Assembly (NCBI RefSeq): GCF_000524195.1
Contig: NW_020170402.1
Span: forward strand, 970,302-1,034,301
From: Echinococcus granulosus
Taxonomy: Eukaryota > Platyhelminthes > Cestoda > Cyclophyllidea > Taeniidae
Direction: 5' to 3'
DNA: 64,000 nt
Under the pieces are notes generated by a model. That model made no database searches. It was not told where the DNA came from and was given only the letters and a program-made list of their open reading frames with translations. Numbering within the stretch: the first letter of the stretch is position 1; every line of letters starts with the position of its first letter. Both the position numbers and the translations under genes were made by a program. Positions 10,858-22,760 of the stretch are shown piece after piece.

Positions 10858-13800
10858 ATGGTACATTCCGCCCAACCGGATGAAACACTCGTCAAATTTC
10901 TCAAATTTATTCAACTTGAGGAGTGCTTGGATATTTTAAATGAGGAATTGAATGTTAAAAGGTTGGTTTTACTTGTTTACCTTCCATCTTATTACTAATC
11001 GACCATAATATGGAAGTGCTTCGTTTTTCCAGTAGCATATTTTCTGATTATGATATAGTGTGATTTTGAGGGACAAATAATGCATGGTATCTACGATCAA
11101 AAGAAAAGTACTAAGTAAAGGGATACTAAACAACTAATAAAGAAATTTAGCACAGCTGACCTCATCAGAAATGCAAAGTTTACTTGTCACAAGTGTCTGC
11201 CTTTACCACAGTTTTGCAGACTTGAAGAAATTAAAAGAAGAGTCACTACAACCATTACTACGGGGACCCGCAACCAAACGGCTTCTGGAAAAGTATCGAG
11301 GTTATAAAAAAAAACAAAAGGAACCAAAAGTAAGTTGTGGCAAACTCCTCAGTTTTTTTCATGTGAATCCGGAACTAGACTAAAATGGTGAGATTATGAT
11401 TATATGCAGGATTTTTAAGGCAATTCTAAAATTTTCCTGACAACAGTCGAGTACCGCAGTAAACTAAGAGCTACTGCTTTTGTAGTGCTAACCAGAGCTA
11501 TTTCTTTGATTCACTTTACATAATCATGTTTCAGACCTACCGTGTTCGTTCACTCCATAGTTTCTCGAGTCACATACTAGTGCTCTGAGGGTACTTACTG
11601 GTCTTACCGTAATAGAGCTCTTGGGATTTGGTCATTAGGTATGAATAAAAATAGACGATCTGGCCACGCAAGCGCTTGACAATAGTTAAAATTAAAGAAC
11701 GGAGGCAGCTTAATGTAATCATAATTTAGTGACTGTATGGTGTAGAAATCTCAAGATTTTTCCAAGTGTGCTGAATATTACTCTGGGACAACTAACAGAA
11801 CTGCCTATTTCTCTAAGAGCTTCAGCCGCAGCATGAGGTGATAACCTACTTAAGTGCAACATTCCACTGTCATACGATGAAAATTGACCTACTTTTAACA
11901 AATCCAAGCCTTAATTAAGTGAAAATGATTTAATAAAGATCCTTAACACAAGTATGTGATATCGGATAGTCTTGATTGCTTCATTTTACAACCATAAAAC
12001 AGCTTCAGATTCACGATTTATAGTCATCACCTCACGGCGCTACGATGAATTAGAAGGGTTTTCATATTTTTTAAAAATTCTGTAGCCATCCAAAATGCGT
12101 CCTTTGTCTGAATTTCTTGCGGAACTAAAATTAGGATCTACGGAAGATGACTTGAGAAAAAAACTTTATGTTACATGGTGAGTTTTGGGTGCAAAATATT
12201 TAAAAATAAACAGAACGTCATTTTAATAACCCATTCATGCACATCAGCTGACCTAATGGTTTACCTAAAAATTAATTTAATGTGTCTTCCTCCCCATAAT
12301 CAGGCATAGGGTTAAGTTACTTGCTCTTATACATAGTTGTTTCTAGAAGCACCCCTTAAAAACTTTACAGTACTTCACATTGCAGTTATCACAAACGTTT
12401 GGAGTGACACTCACTCATGACTCTCTTACTTGATCTCACAATGGTAACAATTGTTGGTAGCAAGTAATAAATCAAGTGGGAGCGTGTAAATACCAAGATA
12501 GTAGATCCTTCGTGAAAATTTCTTATTAAACTTGTTCACTTTTTAAAGGGTGGATTTCGATTGGAAACTGGTTAAGGGTAACTACGATTGTTTCTCATTT
12601 TTCAGCGTTGAACACTTGAAGTTTGCAACTCACGCTGATCTAGAAGAGTTTATGGATAAGGAGTCTGCGAGGAAACTCCTAAAGGCCTATTCAAAAGAAA
12701 AGCAGGTGGGTAGTAGGCATTAGCATTGGGTGGCAAGAAAGGACTAATTCATACCTGCAGCCAATTTACACTCCAAACGGGTGGTCGGTTGGTGAAGTTG
12801 TATGATGCTGTACTCTCACACCGCGCACAAAAGAGGAAAATAAAGTGAATTAAGGATTTCGATAAAGTTGCCTAAGAGCAGCCTAACTAGGGCTTGTACA
12901 GTTAAGTGTTTGTCTGGTAGTAAGATGGGTAAACCAGATTTCATTGTTGCCATCCGCTTTTCTTCTTTTTCTCCCTATCTAGAAGAAGAAGATAGAAAAG
13001 GCCACTACAGCAACCCAAAACTTTTTTAAACCTCTCAGTGAGTGCATAAAGGTTTCAGTGCAACAAGTACTCACCCTCCGGATAAACACGAATTCTAAAG
13101 TAAAGGTGGACCCAACCCCGGAGAAGTCAAAGTAATCCTCTTTCCCTTAATGATTTGAAGTGCTCTCCTCTAGGTCATTACTCCTTTACATGGCTGCACG
13201 CTCAAAGTAGAGAGGTTTGAGGATTGCTAATAATTGTTACTATGGTTGCAAGGCCGATTTAGATAGGTGTAATTTCTTTAGTAACGCTTGTTACATTTCA
13301 GTCACCACAGTAAGACCCCGCGATGGCAGTCTTTTTTGTTCGATATTTTGCTGTTATGTCAAGGTTGCCATCTCATTGGTTCACTCTGAAGGTTGTCGTG
13401 GCTCCGCAAACATGGAATAACCTAATTACTGGCGAGCGTCAGCTACATGCACTCAGAGTGACGGCTAGTGATTGTTCTCTCTGCTGATAATCGAGAATTT
13501 AAAAAAGCAGTCGATTAATTTAATGTTTGGCATTTCATGTATGTAAAATGCTTCTTTTTGGCTCCATAAACAAGACCGGAATGATAATACCACAACACCT
13601 ATTTTTAAAAGGGCATATTTTGTTTAATAATTTAGTCAATCGTATTTTTGTTACTTTGCAATCAAATTTGTTTTTGTAAATTCCCAACTCTATGCATTAG
13701 CTTGGCCGATATTGTTTGCTTTGTAAGGGCTAAAATACGCTTGTGGGAAATGTTCCACCGATTCCACATCATCTCAAAAATGTGGTTTAGTACCTAGGTT

Positions 13801-16800
13801 ATTCCTTGTAGATTTTACCAGAAGCACAGTCTTGAAAGGAGCCTAGTTATAAATGCGTACAGAAGGGTTGAGAGATCTTGACATGAGCATAGTTATGTGC
13901 CACCAGCGTCACAGATGAAGGGAATTGCTCCCTGCTAAATTACTTCCTTCATGGTTTAGCGTCACCCTCGTGCTCATAGGTCTTCGTGATCAACAGCGAA
14001 TTATAAGCAGGGGTGTCATGTGAATTTGCATTATTGCGAGAATGGGGCTTGTCTCATTGCCATAAAAGCATTTTGTCAGCTTCACCTGGATTAAGTTAGA
14101 TTTTATGCTGGAAGTAGTCCTAAAAGCGGGAAATTGTTCAACATCGAGCACATTCGGCTTGTTGATCATGTCTTGTGGGGTTATTGACTTAGAAGTTACA
14201 TGAAAATCAGTGTCTTCCCGGATCATAAACCACGGGGAGTATTCAAGCCAAACCGAGGCCTGTGAGTTCTCAAATGGCCTTCTTCTGTATTAAGAATTTT
14301 AGTGCACTATTTAATTGCTACACAAAATCTTCGGCCTGAAAAGATTGACGGTACAACCGGGTGATGCTGGGATAGCCTGTATCATTCTGTAATTGGTACT
14401 GGGGGCGCTAACTTTCATGTTTGTTCATGTTTTACTCCGAATTAAGCTGATTATGCTTTACGTTACGATGCAATCCAGAAAATGTTAGTCCTCTTATCAA
14501 AACCCACTGCAAATTAGTACAGCTTTAAATTCTTAAGTGGACTAACCCCCGACATTGCAAACATGTGCGAAGGATTGTGCTCTACATTCTCACATAGGAA
14601 TTGGTCTCCTGTGCTATTTCATGACGGAGGGGTTTTATCTAACAGACACTCAAAGCACTGAATGAACATTCGTGGGTGAAGGTCGTTAATGGCAAACGTA
14701 GGACGGTGTTTATATTTGAATCGTGAACACCACCTAGGTGTCTCACTGCTGTTAGTGTAATTGATGCACCGTACTAAGGTAGGAGTAAATTATACACGTA
14801 GAAATTCCGAAGTTTTACCTTCTGCCCTCGCTCATCACCACACGCTGGTGCATACGCCTGTCATGTCATCTTGATTAGCGGTGTTTGAAAGCGCTCACAC
14901 ACGACATGTGCGCCTAGTAATACCAATGATAATAAGAACCACCCTTTTTTTTCCTGCTTATACTACCAGTAAAATCAGAAGCTCCTTTTTGATGTGATCT
15001 TCCACCGTAAAATGGGTGATAGATATCATCCGATTCTGGTGAAATTGCTCTAGCACACCTTGACTCCACTACCAAAACGTAAAGTGTGCTAAGACTTCTA
15101 AGCAACCTCATATACTATTCTAACTTTTAGGACTTCAGATTCAGGGCTTCCAGCCCTGCCTACAAAACAAATAACAGACTCAAAGCCCCAATCTCATGAT
15201 GATAAACCCCCTCAACCGGAGATAAAACTCGCTAATCAAGGTGTCCATCTTCCACAGATTCCCCCAGGTAACCACTTACAATCAATCGGAAAGTGGGCTG
15301 TTGGACTCGTCGCAACTGCTAGGATAGCCGGTTGCCCTTTTTCTAAAAATCAAAGGATTATCTAGTCCAAAAAAGTATTAGCCGTTAAATAATTTTAATA
15401 CAGACAGTGAATGTAGAAAGGCGAAATCTTCATAATTTATAGCTTTACAAGACAACAAGATACATTTTGTTAGAGATAGTGGCCAATAAGGTGCTCTGTA
15501 GATGATGCAATTTAGTTGTTTGGCATTTCACAATTAAACATGCACCATCATCGATGTGACAATCTGCAGATACAGGCACTTTGGCTTGAAGATAACATTT
15601 GCAGATCCGGTGTTTTGACTCTGAATGTGGTTGTTCGCAAGTAAAGTAATTTAGATTTACGTTGACCTGATTGGTTTCACTGAAAGTCCTTTTTCCTTTT
15701 GCACAAATTAATGGAAAGTGGTCATTTCATTGGCACTTGCCTGCAGTTTTTAGAGGCATTAGAAGGAGAATTTTGACAAATTAGGAACTTGGAGGCGAGC
15801 AATGCCTATCACTTTGCCATTTGATATTGAAGGGGGAGAAAAGACGATCGTATCACACATAAACTTTAAAGGCTAACTTTCAAAAATTTGTCAGTTTCTT
15901 TACTTTACCGAAACGTTTTAAATAGAAGTAGAGGCAGGTGATGGTCAGCAAATCTGCGTTAGCGCACTTTATCTGATGGGTCAGAAATAGGATAAATATG
16001 TTGTTAATTCTTATATTTTAGTGAGGCCTTATGCTTTCATTTAGTTTTAAGAACGATTAGGTCTGATTTGCATATTTCCAGTCAATTTTTTGGCGTCATT
16101 GGTGAGCTGACACTGACAGATCTTAGTAGCTACTCTGATTCATCAGTGAAAGCCCCAACTTATTGAGTTACAAGTGGTATTACACTTTGTTATCACGTAA
16201 GATGCTTTTCGTTTTTAAGAACACGAATCCTACATACCAAAAGGACCACCAGGTAGTTACAGTATGTTTTGTGCTACAACTTTGCTTTTTTAATCGCTCC
16301 TAACATTCTCTCAAAATATTCGTTCACAGTTCTGGTCATACGGCCGCCAGAGATGTACATTCCCAAAAATAATTGACAGATGCCATTTTTTTGAAAGCAT
16401 TTTGTAAAACGATCGAGCTTCGTAACTATGAAAATAACTTCGTTTGGAAGACCTGAACGATTGTTTCCGATTTGCACGATCTTAGTCGCTCTTTTGTCCA
16501 ATCATGCGCGAGCTTATGCTAACAAATCTTAGGAGCTTCTTTAATTTTTAAATGAAACAAACCTGCTCATTTGGCTGCAAGCAGCATCATATCTTTTTTT
16601 GCTGAAAATATTTTCTTTTTTAGAATCCGAATCCAACATGTCCACAAAACCACTAGGTAGTTCTCGTACATCTTGTCCTACCCTTTACGCTTTTTTAACT
16701 TCTCCTAACATGCTTTTATATTATTCACAAATGATTCTGGTGATATGGCCTTCAGGGAAGTCGATACCTAAGAATAACAGACATTTGCAGTTTTCGGGAG

Positions 16801-19800
16801 ATCTTTTGCGGAACGGTTGAATTTCGTAAACACAAAACTAATCTTCTATGGGAAATTTGAATAATTAGTTCCAATTTGCACAGTCCCAGTCACTCTTTTA
16901 CCCGATCACTTGCGAGCTGACGCTAACAAATCTTAGGAGCCACCCAAACTCATCCACAAAAGAAAACGCCTACTTATGTAGCTGCGAGCAGCATTGTGTT
17001 GTATTTTTATGTGAAGTGTTTGCTTTTTAAGAACAAGGAACAAACGAGTCCACAAAACCGCCAGAGAATTCCCGTACGTCCTGTCCTACGTCTCTTTTGT
17101 TTTTTTTTTGGACTTCCTCTAATATGCCTTCATAATATCCACCCATATTTCTGATGGTACGACCTCCAGGGAAGGAGATGTGTGAGGATAAATGGCACAT
17201 TTTCGTGAAAACACCTACTTATTTAGTTACAAGTAGTATCATACCATTGGTTATTAGTAAGATGTTTTTCCTTGTTAAGAAAACGAATGCAACATACCAA
17301 CACGACCACCAAACAGTCCCAGTACGTCCTGGCCCGCTTTTTGTTTTTAAAGCTATTCTTAACACATTCCCATAATACTCCACTCATATTTCTAACGATA
17401 TATCCTACAGAGAGGTTGATACCTAACAATACCCGGTAATCGCGATTTTTTTGCGAAAAGATTTCACAAATCGGTTGAAGCTCTTAAATGCAATAATTAT
17501 GATTATTAGGTATTAAAGAAAAGTAAATAGAGAATGACAATATACAAGGGCCTAACATTTCTGATTCTCGGCTTAGTCACATCTGGTCGCTACTTCTTCT
17601 TATTTCAAAGCTGTCTCTTCATCTGGTCCATCTGCACCACCGGAATCATTAGCCAACGGAAGTGCTCCTCAGTCTCCTCAACTCCCACTCTCCTCAAGGT
17701 CACCACGGCCATCTGCATTACCGGTCGATTGGGTGCTCGTAAAAGGAGATGATGTCGACAAAGTGAGTGACTAGCTTGACTACATTATTTCATTCATCTA
17801 GCCATCAAACTTTTATTTAGACGGATCATGCATCCTTCCACTCACCCATCTAACCATCAACTAATTTCTCCACTGATTTATTCTTTCATCTGTTCATCAA
17901 GGATCCACCCTTTCATCCTGATCCATCCATCTACCAAACGTTTATTTGCAATCAATTTTATTGTTTCGTTTCATGCCCTCCTTACTTCTGATTTTCAGTT
18001 GTCCGCTTCATTTTCATCAAACAACTTGTCAATTGTCTGTGGTAGAGGCAAAACAACTCATCCAGCTGCTTTTTTATCATACCCTATATTTGTTTCCTTT
18101 GATCCCACCTGAATAATTTTCTGCTATTTTCGGCATTAGAGTGAATCCAACTGTTACTTCCAAGTATGTAAGCACTTAAACTACTTTGCGAGGCTTCAGG
18201 TACAGGAATTGAATAAGCGCATAATGATGGGTGCTACAAGGGTCCTCTGTTTTGTGGTGAATGGCATTGTCAGTGCTCCCAGTCATTCCACTGTTGAAAC
18301 AACTGAACGATGCATAGTCACCGACGTGGGGGCTAGCTCACAAGAGGGTTAAGAGGTTAAAAGGTGAACTATACAATAACCCAACTATCATTCATCCGCA
18401 ATAATCCTCCGCCCTTTTTAATCGTTATCCCTCTCGGTACTCCTTTGGTCGTCATAACACCAATCCTGCCTTGTTGAAACGCTTACCGAAATGCGAGGTG
18501 GAGAGCATCGTCTCCATGGTTAGAATTCATGCACTGCACAACTTGAGATCGGAGGAGCTGCCAAAATGGCTGCAGTTTCAATATCTTCCCTTCTATTATT
18601 CTTCAAAGATTCAGTCTTCCACTGTGGATGCTCTTCTTCTGTGATGTCCCACTGCGACACCTCACGGGTGAACAGCGGGGTCGCCCTTATTTTATGGAAG
18701 TTTCATCAATGTGTTTCAGAAGGTGTTTTAAGGCGTGTGTGTGTGAGCTTGGAAGCAGCTGTCACAGGAATTACTGGCAAGGAGGATCATTATTTACGCT
18801 CTAAAAGGGTTAAAAAATTCATTTTATTGGCTTGATTTTCACGGCAACATAAATGATAACAGTCGCATCTTACATTTTCTTTAGGAGTTGGCAAATATGG
18901 ATGAAGAACCTGAATCCGAATCAGGTCAGTCGTACTCTTATTATTTTCAAGTGAAGGCGATAAAATGAGTGGTCTACTTCACGTTTTTTGAACATTCAGA
19001 ATTGACGGTGCCAGATTTCTTCGCCGTCGCTCGTGGTAGGGAGGCGTGGCAGACGTTCAGTTCTCTAATCATCACGGAGGAAGATGTAAATCCCAGTGCT
19101 TATCCCACTTTTGATGCTCCTCACTTAATACCTCTATGATATCCCCGATATATGATAGGTGACAGTAAAGTATTCGAGGAATATTTAAGACAAACCGGAA
19201 TTTATGAGTTTATGGAGGTAAAGAACCAAATCGAAGGAATGCAAACTGCGTTTATTTTTTCAAAGTATTCCCCTCATGTCATTCATCCACACACACTAGT
19301 AATAACGCTTATTTTAATACTCGGGAAGCTTTGGCTGAAACTTCCCAGCATACCTAGGTTCTCCTGTTTTTCCGAAGTTGTAAATCTTCTTGAACAGTTA
19401 TATTCAACGTAGCCACAGATTAGTTTGTCTCTTGTATTGTGTGTCTATCGGAGGTTCCATGGATTCAGTGTCCATGGTAATAGTTTCCATGCTGCACTCT
19501 GAGAATGGAGCGAGATCATTAATGGCAAGCGCAGTGTTTGTGTTTGAAACTTTTGCGACACTTTAATGGTGAGCATTCATTCACCTTGCTACTCTGTGGT
19601 TGGAGTATTCTGTACACGTAAATCATCCGAAGTTTTACCTTACGCCTAAGTTTACCACGCGCTGTTGCATATACCCAGGCACTAACACTGTAATCTGCCC
19701 TGTCACCTTTGTCTAGACACGTTCACACGAAACGGCAATGCGATACGCCTAACTCTTACTGGTTCATGTGGTCCCTCCACTGTTGCATCCAGTTTTTCGC

Positions 19801-22514
19801 CTTTATACCTTCAGGCTTTCCGAGAGGCACCGCACCTAGACATCCGCAAGATAATAGACATGTGGCAAGGACAAATAGCACTCTGGCTGGACTACCGAAC
19901 GCTTTCACTAGGGTTGTACAACCGGAAGACTGGTATCTAGGCTTAGGTCGAGTCCTCAAAGTGTACAAAGCAACAGTCCATACATCAACCGGCGTCTCAT
20001 CGTTGGAGATGCTCACAGAACGTAAAATGATATTGCCCTCCGATATAATTAACAACCGACAATGTCCTAAAGTGCGTACAGCAACCGAAAGAAGGGATGA
20101 GACAAACTATTAACATTGTACGTGAACACACGACTTTCATATATCAGTTAGAAGGGGTATTACGACAAACCCAGTCAGACAAACGTCAACCGGGAAGGAG
20201 GCCTAGTACAGATGTAGAGGTTAATCCTACCATCTAAAGTACACCACATGTTCCATCATCCGTGGAGCAAAGATGCATTTCGGCTGGTGAAAGTTATCTC
20301 ACCAACAAACTACGTTGTTCGCAATGTACAACTCCGTACCCAAGCAGTTACCGTTCACCATAACAAAATGCGCCCGTATAGAGGTGTGCCTCCCGTGGGA
20401 TACGGAGTTGAAGTTTGACTTGATCATGTCGCTCAAAAGAATGAATAAGGAGAATAGGAAATTCACGGTTGTCCTATGATCCTTTCTGAGGTGCTGTTGG
20501 AAGTAAACGGCAAACGTTAAGAATAGTTTCGGCATTTCTATTGAGAAAATACCACTATTTCCGCCTGAATAAACTTTGTGAATGACTTCTGTGGGTTCTT
20601 TCCTGTGGACGACATTGATGAGCACCTTATTTGCTTTGAATATGTAGATAGATATGAATAAAGTAAGTAAATCGTCATCGCGCTACTTAAATTATGCATT
20701 AGTAGAGAGGTGACAGCAGATTTGCAGGGTGGAATGGTGGATAAAGCCCAGTGCTATGGCTACAAACAGACATGAAGGTGATTTTAGGTTTTGCATAGTG
20801 TGACACTTGCCATGCGAAACTCGGCATAAATGTTGATAGTCTCCTCATTTGAGTTGCCACCTAAAAACTAGGGATACCGAAGGTTTGTCTCGTCAACTTC
20901 CTGTTTCACCTCACTGCACATGCACTGGGCAGCAAAACTACTCAAATTCAGAAAGGAAACCTGAGCAACTTATTCCTCCTGCAAATGAAAGGCATTAGCT
21001 CTCGTCTTTGAAAAACTCAACGTTCTAACCTACCAATCACGAAATTCCTGAAGCCAGTCCATTTCAACGACTAGCTGGGGGCCAGGCTAAGACCTTTATT
21101 AAACTCTGAGTTACCGGGACCTTTTCAATTGCACCTAGTGGTCCTGTGGAATTGGCAGTTCAAGTCGTTGTAAAGGCAAAGAATTGGTGAGACAGGTCTG
21201 GGGGGTATCTCCTTTTAAATCATTTTCAGTACTTATTTAAAAACGGCTTTCAAACTGAGAACTGCAGTGCTTGAGTCATTCAAGAACTTATAGTCTATGG
21301 AAGACAATAATTCCAAGGGATGAAAAGTGCACTCTATGGTGTAGCTTCCACTAAATATAAGCGTTTATCCCATAGTTTGACGAACAACCACCAAACCTCA
21401 GCCTAGAAGTCCTTGCCAGCACAGTTGAATCGTCCTACGACTGTCCATTTCACTACTCGCTCTAAATTTGGCGTAGAATAACGTAACCTGTTCTCGTTGC
21501 ATGCATTGATGTGACTTAGAATGTCTTGACCTCTCTTCTTGAAACACTCCCCACAAACTCATTACAGCATTAAACTCCGCCCTTCTGGTTCATTGTTGCG
21601 ATTTCAAAATACAGTGGGTTGTGCTTTGATTGGATGTTCGAGGTGACGAGTCCCACGCGGTGACCAAGTGGTCGTTGGAGGGACTACTATGACGGGGGTC
21701 GGGAACTAGGATGGTCACTGGCAGAAGCACGGTCGAGTGCCGTTGAAATTTTTACACCACTAAAATGTCTTAGTGCTGAGCCCAATCCTCGTTATTGCAC
21801 TACGCTTGATGTCCTTTTCAAGCCAGGGTTTCATGACATCTTTCACCAACAACTTTGAAACTCTGTCCCATGTGCGTACAAATACCACCGCTTGGTGGGG
21901 TAAGTTGACTCACACACAAGACGCGTAGACCGTTAATAGTTGCAAAAGAGGGCACACACCACCGAATGTAGAACTGCCGCAATAACGTACATCATAAAGC
22001 TCACCGTCCCTGACGGAGACTTCACAGGCTACAAACCAGTAGGGTGGATTCTGCGCGTACACAGCTTCCCCTCTGGAGTCACCCTTATCGATTTTATCGA
22101 ATTTCCAAAACAGGCCAACTTCAACAGAACATTCACTTCCGTGCCAAAATTCCGATTAAAGGTTAGAAAGCTGTGCCTCATCCAAGTGATCAGTACTTGT
22201 TTTTTTTGTAGATTGCCGCTGTACGACAGTGTCTAGGGTTAATGGAGTCGCCCGACACGGATGTGAGTGAGGCGTTGCACTTCGTCCGCGAAAAACAGAC
22301 CCTATCACCGTTCTATTTTCAGCGTCCGCCACCTGAGACGACTTCCAACATTCCTACAGAATGGCACCACAAAACGGCAGCCCAAATGGTGCGGCTCAGG
22401 CACCTCTACGGCCTCGCAGTGCCATACACTCTGCAGCAGTGTTTTAGAGCCCTCGTCGAGGTCGACTGGAACATCGAAGAAGCTCTGAATCTCCTGCCTT
22501 GGTTAGGAGATTAA
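10858..22514 (+). CDS. ACK/TNK2-like adaptor: tandem SAM-like domains and UBA, no kinase
   Basis: Ten exons (10858-10961, 11212-11329, 12086-12177, 12606-12705, 12983-13037, 15139-15267, 17611-17762, 18885-18924, 19000-19085, 22212-22514) join in phase to 392 residues. Residues about 9-66 (LVKFLKFIQLEECLDIL, then ELNVKSFADLKKLKEESL) resemble the N-terminal SAM-like domain of ACK tyrosine kinases. Residues about 78-138 (LSEFLAELKLGSTEDDL, then HLKFATHADLEEF) look like a second, diverged copy. A Lys-rich stretch and a Pro/Ser-rich linker follow. Residues 293-392 hold two UBA-like helical units; FRALVEVDWNIEEALNLL matches the ACK C-terminal ubiquitin-binding region. The family normally has kinase, SH3 and CRIB domains after the SAM; no exon for these is visible between 13.0 and 22.2 kb. 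It may therefore be a non-catalytic ubiquitin-binding scaffold. The 15139, 12983 and 19000-19085 boundaries are the least certain. Confidence 0.62.
14640..14870 (+). repeat. Dispersed repeat, copy A
   Basis: This intronic stretch shares ordered blocks with 19480-19690: a TTAATGGCAA block near the start, TACACGTA in the middle, CCGAAGTTTTACCTT, then CACGC(T/G)G. The alignment is gapped and diverged, as expected for old copies of an interspersed element. No coding potential or terminal structure is visible. Confidence 0.55.
16104..17520. repeat. Diverged tandem array, 407-bp period
   Basis: The anchor (T/C)CCTACTTAT-GAGTTACAAG-AG recurs at 16155, 16562, 16969 and 17214, giving spacings of 407, 407 and 245 bp. 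A partial unit precedes the first. Conserved blocks in each unit include TTTTTAAGAAC, a CCACAAAACC/GACCACCA block, TCCTAACAT and GTTGATACCTAA. The third unit is shortened by an internal deletion of about 160 bp. On the minus strand the first full unit keeps a 75-codon open frame (16274-16501) whose peptide pattern (VQIGNN, LPNEVIF, TKLDRF, LFLG..S.G) is recognisable, with stops, in the other copies. This looks like a duplicated and decayed coding fragment. The array lies in the intron before the exon at 17611. Confidence 0.72.
17828..17945 (+). repeat. Degenerate CATCCA-type low-complexity tract
   Basis: Imperfect repeats built on CATCCATC/CATTCATC with interruptions, within an intron of the ACK-like gene. 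A similar tract appears at 63.75-64.0 kb. Confidence 0.6.
19480..19690 (+). repeat. Dispersed repeat, copy B
   Basis: Shares ordered blocks with 14640-14870 (TTAATGGCAAG, TACACGTAAAT, CCGAAGTTTTACCTTACGC, CACGCGCTG). It sits immediately upstream of the gypsy integrase remnant, so it could be part of the same decayed element or a flanking repeat. Confidence 0.5.
19780..20420 (+). mobile_element. Decayed Ty3/gypsy integrase C-terminal fragment
   Basis: An open stretch reads HPQDNRHVARTNSTL, then RVLKVYKATVHTSTGVSSLE and ILPSDI. This is the order of motifs at the end of a gypsy-class integrase core. Around 20230-20410 the C-terminal tail pattern continues (FHHPWSKD, ISPTNYVVRN, VHHNKMRPYRGVPPVG) with an interruption between the two parts. 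No LTRs, reverse transcriptase or gag were recognised nearby, so this is a fragment within the last intron of the ACK-like gene, in the same orientation as that gene. Confidence 0.72.
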
Positions 22515-22760
22515 GCATCTCCACAATATGCAAGAGTGCGAAGCATTTCAAAGACGATTAACTACGCATTAATTCAGAGGCAAATGACATCGAACAAATA
22601 TGCATTCATAAATATGTAATGGTCATAGACGCTGTGATGATAAGCCAAAGGACGTCCAACATGAGTACATACAGATGCAGCAATCATGAAAATGGCGATT
22701 ATAAATACAGACGACATTTGGGAGAACAAAAACTTTAAGTGTTTCTACCCAATGGAGGGT

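Noticed and set aside
13038..15138. Search for ACK kinase, SH3 and CRIB exons
   Set aside because: No glycine loop, H-R-D, D-F-G, SH3 or CRIB pattern was seen on the plus strand; short open frames here have unrelated composition.
21940..22161. Open frame just upstream of the UBA exon as an extra exon
   Set aside because: It ends at an AAAG|GTTAGA donor in phase 0, which would fit. However, its acceptor is poor and the peptide has no recognisable feature, so it was left out of the model.
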